A DNA stretch of 64,000 nucleotides from Plicaturopsis crispa FD-325 SS-3 (taxonomy: Eukaryota > Basidiomycota > Agaricomycetes > Amylocorticiales > Amylocorticiaceae): assembly GCA_000827205.1 (NCBI GenBank), contig KN832559.1, positions 433,167-497,166 of the forward strand, given 5' to 3'. The position numbers and the translations under genes were made by a program. Shown piece by piece: positions 53,601-63,281 of this stretch. Positions within the stretch are counted from its first letter, which is position 1, and each line of letters starts with the position of its first letter. The notes below the pieces were generated by a model, which was not told the DNA's origin, made no database searches, and worked only from the letters and a program-made list of their open reading frames with translations.

Positions 53601-53994
53601 TGCAAATAGCTCATGCACGGCATCGTAGGTCCGACTGCAGGGTGCGCTACAGCCCGAGTTTGCTGAAGTTCTGTTCTTCTTCGAGTTCCGCGTAGGCCAG
53701 GAGGAAAGACAATTGGCCCTTGTCTCGATGTTCACCCCTCCGGATGCTGCCTTGCTCGAGGCATCGGTCAATACCTTGTGGTCCTGTCGGCATCAGGGTG
53801 ACCTTGGACTACGAGTCATTGACACTAAGTATATCCTCTCGGTCGTCGCAATGGTTCCTCATCGGATTGCTCTTCACGGAGTTACTCAGGACCGCTTTTT
53901 TGTTGCAGAGAAACCTGGTCTAGATGTAGCGCACATGGGCGGTACGGAAGAGGAGGAGGAAGAGAAATCCGATGATGATGATGCGGGAGAGTAG
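50672..53994 (+). CDS. Tnp2-type (Plavaka) transposase
   Basis: Start MAAEKRLYYCDCARFCHSI gives the short Cys-rich N-terminal region common in basidiomycete Plavaka proteins, then a Ser/Gly-rich linker. Exon 1 ends at 51013 (donor GTGAGT) and the main exon runs 51067-53407. It holds CPKTCIAYTGPFAELESCPKC (metal-binding cysteines), the segment VLLISMDGAQLYRNK with a candidate catalytic Asp, VTADGPGM, HQGAAGCRVYCGLKG and SDLMHLISLNIPSLFMDLWR (His/Asp motif), followed by a helical region with GPGAFSMQWVMERTIGNLG. Two further short exons encode WARLRLPNGQIARSAWKEK and the C-terminal EFAEVLFFFEFRVG ... YILSVVAMVPHRIA ... FFVAEKPGLDVAHMGG with an acidic tail. About 1,000 residues. I see no in-frame stop or frameshift in the main exon. 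It would bind the terminal repeats and cut DNA. Confidence 0.87.
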
Positions 53995-54232
53995 GCCTCG
54001 TCATTGTATCTGTCTTTGTGCATACCACACGATCTCCTTGTATGTTCTGAACGATCCTCACTCATCTGACACTGTAGCTACCTTAGAATAATAAGTAGAA
54101 TGCATATTACGTGTTCACACAATTGCAAAGTTTGGTGGCAGAGTCGACGCGCTTGTCTGCTTGAACGTTGTCCAACCCGTATACAAGTGCACAGATTGTC
54201 TACATCGCCGGCCATAACTGTCACTCTGTACC

Positions 54233-57200
54233 ATGGGTACACTGGATTATATGACCTCTGGGTTCACTGGCTCTCTGGGTCTTCCACCGGGTTCATCCCG
54301 GTACAACAGCCCTACAGTATCGAACTCGAGTGGCAGGTTATCATACCGACACGGCATGCAGCCATTTGGCTCAGCCCCGGCAAGTCGAAGTCATTCACGC
54401 TCCAGCTCTGGTGCCTATACCAGTAGCTCTCTTGAGGATCTAGGCGACAACGAATACACTGGCGGCAGTAGTGGCGACGGAATACTACGGCCTCAGTCTG
54501 ACCATTACACTGAGCAAACAGGTGCTCCTTGGACATCGGTAAGCATTGGACATGCTTTCTATCTGGCCAGCTTCGTTGAGCATTTGATTCTCAAGAGTGC
54601 TATGTCACGGCTGCCGTCGACACAGGGCGACATCAACAATTCATCGACTTTCATGATGCGGCCGCATTCCCCAGGGGCATACTCCGAACTAGAGCAGCGA
54701 CATAATATAGCTGTTGACGAACTCCGCACAGTTCGACACCAGAATACGGTGCTTCTCGCAAAGCTGGATACATTGCGGTAAGTACTAAGTATGTCAACGA
54801 CAGGCTCAGCAACTCACCTCGAATCACAATCTATAGTGACGCATACACGATCCTTGTCAATTCCAAACCGGACGGCCTGTCTAATGCTCTTCATCTCGCC
54901 AATCCGCTAGATCTCCCCATTCCTACTGCACCGCTTGCTCCTCCTCCGAGTCAGAGCCGACTACCCCCTCTCCACCAATCGGACTACCCTCTCGTGAGAT
55001 ACTGGCGTAAAAGGGACTGGACTGCTGAAAAGCAAAATTTGAGTGTCACAGACCCCGACCAGAAGCCTGGTGCGCGAGGAGCTGTACGGGCTTCAAATGG
55101 CGAGAATGTCATGATGCAGTATGTCGAGACTGAGAATGGCCACATGGTGGATGGTTTCCGTGCATCTGATATCAAGTTCGTCGCTCGGCGGATATGGGCA
55201 GAGATGGCGGTGGAATTACAGGGTAATGTCCCGCTGAAATGGAAAAATGTCGGCATCAAGGGTGCAGACCGCTATGCACGGGACATGGCTCTCCATTGCC
55301 CCGAGCTCCGTCTATGCGATTCGGATTGGAAAGCTCATCAGATTGCGACAGATACATATCCGTCATGGAAACATACGTACATCAAGAATCGCAACCAGCA
55401 AACATCTTCTCCTCCTGAGGACGATCAAGCTATGAAAATAGAGCCGTCCAGTGTGGCTATGGATAATGCGCCCTCGATATCTCGTGCTGCCTCTAAAAGG
55501 CCTTCACCCGACGCTTTGGATGCTCATCCCACTGCTGGCCCGAAACGAGCAATGTTGGAATATGCGGCGGTATTGGGTGTGAGACTCGCCACCGTTGCCA
55601 CTTGATCCTAACACATACAAACAACGTCCGTAGAGTTGCGTTCGTCTTTGTACTTACATCCTCTATCCTCTACTATGATGTTCACTCGTTCTCTGTGATA
55701 TCTGGGTCCTCAGGCTTTCCGTGCATCAGTGTCTCTGGGTTATTCCTACAGGTTATTGGGCCCCGCTGCTTCTGCTTGCTGTCTGTGTCATTCTCTGGGT
55801 CTTATCTGCCACATCAGTGCCCATCTACGCCCATCTGTGCCCATCAGTGTCCATCTGAGCTGATCAGAGCCCTTATCTGCGTCCTATCAGTGTCGGTGTG
55901 AGCTGCGTTGAGTGTCTCCGCGCCCGCCATCCCCTATCGGTGTTATCTGTGTTGCGGATCCTATCTGGAGTCTGCCCTTCGTGTGGCTGCATTGGATGAT
56001 TNNNNNNNNNNNNNNNNNNNNNNNNNNNNNNNNNNNNNNNNNNNNNNNNNNNNNNNNNNNNNNNNNNNNNNNNNNNNNNNNNNNNNNNNNNNNNNNNNNN
56101 NNNNNNNNNNNNNNNNNNNNNNNNNNNNNNNNNNNNNNNNNNNNNNNNNNNNNNNNNNNNNNNNNNNNNNNNNNNNNNNNNNNNNNNNNNNNNNNNNNNN
56201 NNNNNNNNNNNNNNNNNNNNNNNNNNNNNNNNNNNNNNNNNNNNNNNNNNNNNNNNNNNNNNNNNNNNNNNNNNNNNNNNNNNNNNNNNNNNNNNNNNNN
56301 NNNNNNNNNNNNNNNNNNNNNNNNNNNNNNNNNNNNNNNNNNNNNNNNNNNNNNNNNNNNNNNNNNNNNNNNNNNNNNNNNNNNNNNNNNNNNNNNNNNN
56401 NNNNNNNNNNNNNNNNNNNNNNNNNNNNNNNNNNNNNNNNNNNNNNNNNNNNNNNNNNNNNNNNNNNNNNNNNNNNNNNNNNNNNNNNNNNNNNNNNNNN
56501 NNNNNNNNNNNNNNNNNNNNNNNNNNNNNNNNNNNNNNNNNNNNNNNNNNNNNNNNNNNNNNNNNNNNNNNNNNNNNNNNNNNNNNNNNNNNNNNNNNNN
56601 NNNNNNNNNNNNNNNNNNNNNNNNNNNNNNNNNNNNNNNNNNNNNNNNNNNNNNNNNNNNNNNNNNNNNNNNNNNNNNNNNNNNNNNNNNNNNNNNNNNN
56701 NNNNNNNNNNNNNNNNNNNNNNNNNNNNNNNNNNNNNNNNNNNNNNNNNNNNNNNNNNNNNNNNNNNNNNNNNNNNNNNNNNNNNNNNNNNNNNNNNNNN
56801 NNNNNNNNNNNNNNCGATCTTTCCATCAGGGGAGTTGATTCATTTTTGTTTGTTTTATTTGTGGACGAAGCATTCTTTTTCTTAGTTTATCTTTCTGCTT
56901 CTCCACATTACCGTTCTTTGTTTCTGGGGGTGTCTTATTCTGGGGGTGCTTCAGAGGGTGTCGAGCCTCAGGGGGTGTGTTGGAATATGCGGCGGTATTG
57001 GGTGTGAGACTCGCCACCGTTGCCACTTGATCCTAACACATACAAACAACGTCCGTAGAGTTGCGTTCGTCTTTGTACTTACATCCTCTATCCTCTACTA
57101 TGATGTTCACTCGTTCTCTGTGATATCTGGGTCCTCAGGCTTTCCGTGCATCAGTGTCTCTGGGTTATTCCTACAAGCAAAGACAGTCCATCCGGTTTCA

Positions 57201-58606
57201 CCAGTTTTTCCTGCGGCTAGTGCAGATGACGGGCATGCGGCCGTCCCAGATGCGGTTTCAAGTAGTCGACAAGAGCTTCCACATCCGGCGAGGCCTCGTG
57301 TGAGTGCCATTTGTCTATCATACGTTGCAATGATATCTGACCAGACATCTGTTCTTGCTTAGATTGTAAACCCGCTGTCAGTACGAAGTCTAAACGCAAG
57401 GTTTTTTCTCCAATACTGAGAGGTCTGTCTACAGCGCGCGTATAAAGGCGAGACCTATCTCGTTGGACATTCCGCTAGTTGCGGCCAGCATAGCAGCTGC
57501 GGCGACTTCGCAACCAGTCAGTACAGGGCTGAATCGAGCCGCGGGTTCGACTTCGACGCCGGTCTCCCACAAAACCGCTCTCAACGATTCCAGTGCAGCT
57601 CCAACTGCGGACAGTACTGCGACTTCGACGGCGTCGGACAATACTCCCGCCGCAGCTCTGCCTACATCTACAACGGCTTTAACTGCTCCCAGCACAGCTC
57701 CAAACACCGAGCCGGATACTACTGTAGGTCGGACTGGGGAAACTCTTATGACGGACCTCCTTAGACCCTCCGTCGTGCACGGAGAAGCTGATGCACAGCC
57801 CGAATACTCGTGCAAAGATCGACCCAATACTTTACCTCTCGCGCCCAACTCAGACGCGCCGCCAAACCCAGATTCCGCCACTGTTTCTTCGCCGCCTGTT
57901 CAATCTGGGCAAGGGCCACCGTTGGCATCATTGCCTGCCGCCGCCTCGACGGCAACATCGAGCCGTCTACATTGCGGTATGTCTTCAATGATACTCGGAG
58001 TTGCGAACCATAGGTCTGACCAGGACTTTTCTTCCTCGGAAGGCACGGCGGTCGCGCCGCCCAGTCATGTCTCCGATGAACCCAAGCAAAACGGGGCTAT
58101 CGTCGCGCCTCCGACGGATGGCTCAAACTTTGCGGCAGACAAAACTCTGCCCCCCACAGTGTATCCGACAATACCAGCCCACACTACTGCGGCGAGCGGA
58201 GGATCCCAGGCGACGAAAGTCAAAAAAAGTTCCAAGATGCAACCGACACCCGGGAGTGTTACCGCAAGGTCGGTCTCTTGCGCAAGCTCAGTCGAGCGTA
58301 ACATCGCGCTAATCCGTTTGTTAAAGGAATCTTTGCTCCATTGATTGGTGCGCAGAGCACCCTGACGGAACGAAAGCCGATTACAAGGTGTATTGGGACC
58401 ATATCACTCCGGAGTTAAAGAAGGTGTGTGTGTTGTGCTGACTGTGTTCGTTTCCGAGTCGGTGCTCATAGCGCGTCTACGCAGGCCTACACAGCGCGTT
58501 CGAAGGCAGCGTCGGTATGAACCAGCCTCGTCGTGTTCTGCCCCCACGTTTGGCTAAGTATCTATTACAGAAAGCATCCACTGCGGGGCCCTCTCAAGCT
58601 GTGTAG
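54233..58606 (+). CDS. Second (accessory) transposon gene, function unknown, interrupted by assembly gap
   Basis: I do not recognise a domain. The N-terminus is Ser/Gly-rich (MGTLDYMTSGFTGSLGLPPG). A probable coiled coil follows (AYSELEQRHNIAVDELRTVR ... NTVLLAKLDTLRDAY). A conserved-looking block reads YPLVRYWRKRDWTAEKQNL, then MVDGFRASDIKFVARRIWAE and CPELRLCDSDWKAHQIATDT. The frame reaches MLEYAA at about 55573 and then a donor-like GTATTGG. Beyond the gap an acceptor at 57176-57177 opens AKTVHPVSPVFPAASADDG, then ARIKARPISLDIPLVAAS, a long Ala/Ser/Thr/Pro-rich stretch (to about 58330), and an end reading DWCAEHPDGTKADYKVYWDH ... KASTAGPSQAV. So the gene probably spans the gap as one intron, enlarged by duplication. 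It may assist transposition or bind DNA. Confidence 0.5.
55553..55750 (+). repeat. 198-bp perfect direct repeat, copy 1
   Basis: Identical over its whole length to 56978-57175. It starts inside the accessory gene exon (TGTTGGAATATGCGGCG) and continues into the intron, ending at TTCCTACA. The flanks differ on both sides. Confidence 0.95.
55815..55860 (+). repeat. Short decamer-type tandem repeat
   Basis: Four degenerate 10-bp units of the form CNGTGCCCAT (CAGTGCCCAT, CTACGCCCAT, CTGTGCCCAT, CAGTGTCCAT) directly before the assembly gap region. Confidence 0.6.
56002..56814. other. Assembly gap (813 N)
   Basis: Unresolved bases. Nothing can be said about content. The gap lies between the two copies of the 198-bp repeat, suggesting a repeat that the assembler failed to close. 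Confidence 0.99.
56978..57175 (+). repeat. 198-bp perfect direct repeat, copy 2
   Basis: Same sequence as 55553-55750. After it comes AAG|CAAAG, a usable splice acceptor that returns to an open frame, so this copy holds the intron's natural 3' end. Confidence 0.95.
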
Positions 58607-59073
58607 TGGCCTGCATTCACAATCCACGGTGCGTCTGTTGTCATACTCCCGCAGTGCTGTCGCTGACGCTGTTGCACAGGTCTCCCCAGAGGCTCCAGAC
58701 GAATCTTAGACGGCGTTGTTTTGGAACCATATTGCGGGGCGAGTGTCGCCGCTGCTGGACGGCTGCCCCGGGAACGTTTTTTGATTCTACTACGTTACAT
58801 TAGCGGCGCTAAGCGCCTCGAGATCCTTCAATCATAATCAAACTTCATTCGAGACTGCTCGTTATAAATCGTGGGGAATATGAGCTAGTGATTAAACTAG
58901 ATTTGTGATAGGTTCAATTCGAGGGAGAGCGAGGGACGTAGATATGGATCAATCTCTTCTCATGGACACAATTTGACACGATTTTGCCTCGAAAAAAATC
59001 GGGCAGATGGCTCAATTCGAGGCGAAACTGAAGGAAATCGATACGCTCTGTTTTCTTCGCTTTCCTTCTAGCC
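58607..59073. other. Transposon 3' non-coding part
   Basis: About 470 bases from the accessory gene stop to the right terminal repeat, richer in A/T in the middle. Two related motifs, GGTTCAATTCGAGG (58912) and GGCTCAATTCGAGG (59010), could be subterminal transposase-binding repeats. Confidence 0.4.
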
Positions 59074-59096
59074 GGCTCGACGGACTTTTGACTGGG
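59074..59096 (-). repeat. Right terminal inverted repeat
   Basis: Perfect reverse complement of 50340-50362 (ends ...CTTTTGACTGGG). It closes the transposon. Confidence 0.8.
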
Positions 59097-61599
59097 GTTC
59101 AACTTCCTCGAGACCGCCTCCTCGATTTTCTTTGATCCTCGTTCGCACAAATGTTGATGGTTGAATACATGGCGGTAAATGCACTGCTGGATTCCAGTCG
59201 TTAACAGAGCCCGGGGTAGGTACTTCAACATTTCCTGGACCCGCCGTCTCAGGCCTCCGAGTCTTCAGCGCTCACTTCAAACTTGGTAAAATCAGCTAAA
59301 ATGTGGGGAAATATAGGCCACCGTTCAACTCATATACCATTACCAAAACCTCCCGTGGTGGCTAAATCTTGACAGATCTAAATTCCTGAACGTTGAACCG
59401 TTGAACGTTGAAGTCACGGACGGTTTCGATAAAAACGGTCAACGGTCACCGGAGGTCACCGGTCACCGGTCACCGACGCGACTTGGACGCGCGTCGCGAC
59501 GCCGCGTCGTCTCTGCGGTTCACCAGCACCGGCCAAATGTACTCACTGCAAACAAGTTCATCTCATAACCTCGCCGACTATTCGCGCTTGCAAAAATGGT
59601 CGCCATTGCGTCTCTGGGGGACAGTACGGATAATCCAAAACAGCGCATATACCGACTTGACTCTAGCTCCAAATCTCATACAGAGCTCCTTTGACGCACA
59701 ATCTAGTACTTGCTGACAGCCTTGCAGAACCACCATAGGACGACTGTTTCGAAGCTGCCAGTACTTATATATGTGAGTTCTACTTCAGTGCCCTGAACAC
59801 ATATAGCGTCGTACTGAATTTTGTACAGCGATTCACGCGTTTTGTGCGTCCCCTTTCGATTTCGCTTGCTCCCGAGTCATTCAACCCTTCTCAAGTAAGC
59901 TCAGGGTCGTCCAGGGCTGCTCGAGGCGAGCAAAATCCTTCATTGATTGTCGGACACACCGTCTCTCTCGCGTTTCAGCAGCAACATCCGTCCCACGTAC
60001 CCCTTGTTCTCTGCGCTAGTACCTGTCCGCCTTCATTTGGCCTTCGCCTTCATTTCGGCCGGAGCAATACGGTAATGCAAAATCATTGGGGCTGAAGCCG
60101 TCAAAACGACCCTCCCGGAGCGTCCGGCCCCCCTCGCCGCCATATTGCTGCTATTGGGGGCCGTCTCCTGCCATCCTGGGTCTTTGCCCAGGGCGTTATT
60201 TCTGAACGCCATTCGAGAAGGCGAGTCTACGAGCGTCTAGGTCTGCAATTAGGCATCCAGATAACTCACCTCTCGCACAGTACGGTCAATAAAAGGGATT
60301 CGGGAACGCACGTGGATATCATTATGGTGCTGTGTCCCCCTCGAGGTTCTCATATGGTTAGTCTTGTACTCAAGTGCACCTACTATAACCCACTACCGTG
60401 TACGCACTCAGCGACACCTTGTATTTCTCCGTTGCCCTTCTCGACGGTGCTGGATATGTGCAAGGTCTTGCGGTGCTCGCGGTGCATCGTCCTCGGCCCT
60501 CGGATGGAGCACCACTGCAACCCTGATATCGTGATACATATCGCGATTCCTGATGAGCACCGCGTCGCGACGATTTTCAAGTCGAGTTCATTTCCGCGCT
60601 ACGCGTCATGTTCCTCGGATAACTGCAATCCATGTCGGCGGCGGCGCTCGCTGAAGCATGGCACGGGTCTGCGAGCCGATGATGTGGCGCAAGAAGCGTC
60701 CGGGGGTGGTGAGTCGCCTGTTCGCGATATTTGGCGCAGTATCGCAGCTGACGAGCGGTCATACCTGCTCTTAGATTTCCTTATGGACACCCATATACTC
60801 TGCATTCGAAAAACGTGTATTGACACGCGAATTGACACGCCCCCCTGCGCTTCCAAGGTCGGTGGCGGGCCGGTCCCCCAGAGGCTCTGGGCTAATACAC
60901 GAGGCCCTTACGCAGCGTCCACCCCTTCTGCTCACTGACAAGATTAGAGTTTGCTAACGCGCGTGCATGGAGTATCTCCCACCGGCCTGCCTCCGTCTCG
61001 AAACGGAGGCATATGGGCCTGTTCCTGCCATCTGATCACCTCGAGGAACCGACAAATCCATTTCGGGCATGCACCAAGTTTTCTCGAACGGGAGCAAATA
61101 TTCTATCAGAAAATGGGCAGGCGCCGAGCCCGGTGCGCTCGCAAATCGTCGAACGGCGCCAACGAGTCCTGTTACATATTCCCCGTGAGCTCGAAGACCT
61201 TGTGTGTATTTGTACCATGCATGCTGCTATAACTATTTACAAAATAAAGAGCAACGTATCCAAAAAAGGCTGGAGATATAAATGTGAGGGATAGAGCAAG
61301 CAATATGAGAACACAACTGGTTAGAAGAGGTGTGAGTGATCGATGATGATGTTATGCCGAAGGGGTTTCGCAATGTTTTGGCAGGCGAGGGAATAAGAAG
61401 ATAATATGAAAAGAACAGTTACAGTGCATCCGCGACGGCGATAATACAGAAAGACATGGCTGAACCCTATAGTTGTTTGTACCCACGAGGGACGAGATGC
61501 TGACGAGCCAACCAGCGCGTATGCATGTGAGAGCGGACAATGTGGGAGAAAAAACAAACAAGAAACCCTAGAAACCAAGAGGAGCTCAGGAAACCGGCC
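59097..61599. other. Gene-poor, repeat-bearing interval
   Basis: About 2.5 kb between the transposon and the HMG-box gene. The longest open frame (60312-60938, 208 codons, plus strand) has no recognisable family and odd composition (many Cys, Arg, His). It may contain decayed coding sequence. Near 61200 there is AT-richer sequence, probably the 3' flank of the HMG gene. Confidence 0.4.
59387..59475 (+). repeat. Compound short repeat: TGAACGTTGAA pair and GGTCACC tandem
   Basis: TGAACGTTGAA occurs twice (59387-59397 and 59402-59412). A GGTCACC heptamer array follows (59437-59475), related to the palindrome GGTGACC. Such arrays sit near element ends in many Agaricomycete genomes, but no second end was found here. 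Confidence 0.55.
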
Positions 61600-63281
61600 T
61601 CACAACGTGTACTGTGGGATCGACGACATGAATGCGGAGAAATCCATATCGAGGCTTGCGAGCTCAGGCTTGCCCGTCATGGAGAAACAGTCCGCCGAGG
61701 AGAAGTCGTTTGGATGGCACTGCGACGGCGCGAAGTCGTATGGCGCATTGTACGCGACGTCGTCGCATGACGCCGACGACGCGCCGTACGTCTCTAGCAT
61801 GGGCGCATCGAGCCCGTCGGACGAGTGGATGTCGAATCCGTCCGACGTCGGGGACGAATGAAGCTGATATGGGTCGTAGCCAAATGCAGGAGTCGTAGGC
61901 GTCATCGGGTAGGGCGGCGAGCTTGGTGCCGAGTATGGTGAAGGGTTAGACGCCCACTCGTTCGCCATGAAGGCTGTGTTAATAGTCAGAGGCACCGGCT
62001 GGTAGCATTGCTGCTGTTCCTGTTGTACGGCGAACATGCCATACTGACTCTGGCCTTCCTGCGTCTGGATGGAGGGGTCGCACGGCGACGGCGTACAGGG
62101 TTCATCGAAGCTGTAGGCATTAAAGTCCTGGATGATGAGGGCGATCAGAACTTGTGCGGAGAAGACGGTGATAGATTAAACGAAGCTAGTTGTGTACTCA
62201 CAAATGAAGGGTCCGGTTTAAGTGAAGGGAATGAATATTCAGCCTGGCTAGCATATGGATTCTGAAATGTGGGATCGTAGAAGACGTCCGAGCTAGAGTC
62301 CGACCCGGCCTGCGAGAACTGGGACTCGGCTTCAGACACAGCAGGGGAAGAATCCCGGGCGGAAGGTGTAGAACGAAGTACGGGACGAGAACTGGAGGCC
62401 CGGGCTCTTCTGGTACGAGGGGCGGCAGCGGCGGGAAGAAACGCGCTCGATTCCTTCTCGTGCTCGGTCTCTGCGACGGGCGCAGATGAGGAGCGGCGGT
62501 ACATGCGTGCGGTGAGAGGGGCCTCGAACCGCGTCACGACCTCCGGTACATGGTGGCGATCGAATTCCTGTATCGCCGCGTCGAGCTCCTGGCCCTTCTT
62601 GCCCTCGACAAGGAGCTCGGCGATCTTCGTACAGCGCTTGAGGTCCTTTGGTCCAACCTCTCTGACTTTGCGCTTCTCCGGCGCCGTATCGCTACCACCG
62701 CCCTTCTTAGGATGAGTAGGACGGAAGGCGTACTGGGGGAAACGGCGCTTGTGGTCGTCGAGGGCGGCCTTGGCCTTGGCGTGCCAGACTGCGCGCTCCT
62801 CAGGAGGAAGATTCTGCCAGGTCAAACCAATGATCTTGGAGAGGGTGCTGTGGTTGGTCTCGACGTCTGTTGAAACGTGCTGGCCCTTGATGAAGGACGA
62901 GCGGAATAGAATGAAAGCGTTCGGTGGGCGGGGGATGTGGTTCTCAGGCTTCTTCTTCGAATGCGTGGGCCTACGGACAGTGGGGCCCGACGCAGTCGAA
63001 TCGCTGGGCGACGAAGGGAAGAGGACCGACTCGGACGGGGAGTTTGGGTACGAGTCGGCCGAGAATGGATCCGAGAACGACACTGGGGTGACATTGGGCG
63101 CGAACGCGATATTGCTGCTCTGCTGAGCGACGGGCTCGACGGGCGCAGTCCACGTCAGCTGGCCCGCTAGAAACATGGCCATGGTCAGAGAAAGCGGGTG
63201 ACCGAGAGTTGTATATCTTATCTCACCGTCAGGCGCACTAGAGCACCGCTTGGAAGCGCGGTATGATCTCTCGGCTGGCAT
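61600..63281 (-). CDS. HMG-box transcription factor
   Basis: A sequence-specific HMG-box regulator of the nucleus. The box begins IPRPPNAFILFRSSFIKGQ and continues LSKIIGLTWQNLPPEERAVW then KAKAALDDHKRRFPQYAFRP. This is the fungal MATA-HMG/Rox1/Prf1 style rather than the non-specific HMGB style. A Lys-rich part follows (KKGGGSDTAPEKRKVRE), then Ser/Pro-rich sequence. After an intron with donor GTGAGT near 62203, the last exon gives DFNAYSFDEPCTPSPCDPS and a Ser/Pro/Tyr/Gln-rich tail ending SSIPQYTL. The start 63281 (MPAERSYRASKR) is chosen, but a 60-nt segment (63226-63167) has GTGAGA...CTAG ends and is a multiple of three without stops, so it may be spliced out or kept. With it retained, MAMFLAGQLTW offers another start. 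Targets unknown; mating or developmental control is possible. Confidence 0.88.

Larger units (their letters stand above)
50340..59096. mobile_element. Tnp2/Plavaka-type DNA transposon (CACTA-related), about 8.8 kb including gap
   Basis: A cut-and-paste transposon bounded by 23-bp perfect inverted repeats at 50340-50362 (CCCAGTCAAAAGTCC...) and 59074-59096 (its reverse complement). Between them are two genes on the plus strand: a Tnp2-type transposase (50672-53994) and an accessory protein gene (54233-58606). Direct GGTTCA copies lie near both ends (50332-50337 and 59096-59101), but the left copy is 2 bp away from the repeat, so the target duplication is unproven. An assembly gap of 813 N and a 198-bp duplication sit inside the accessory gene. 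Open transposase frames and matching termini suggest recent insertion; activity is not shown. Confidence 0.75.

Noticed and set aside
55553-57175. Long terminal repeats of a retroelement around the gap
   Set aside because: The repeat begins inside an exon of the accessory gene and lacks TG...CA-type LTR ends with a primer site, so it is a duplication or assembly artefact.
60690-60790. A possible second HMG-box fragment (VRDIWRSIAADERSYLL) on the plus strand
   Set aside because: Only one helix-like stretch resembles an HMG box; the diagnostic RPPNAF-type start and the basic end are missing, and surrounding sequence is unlike the family.
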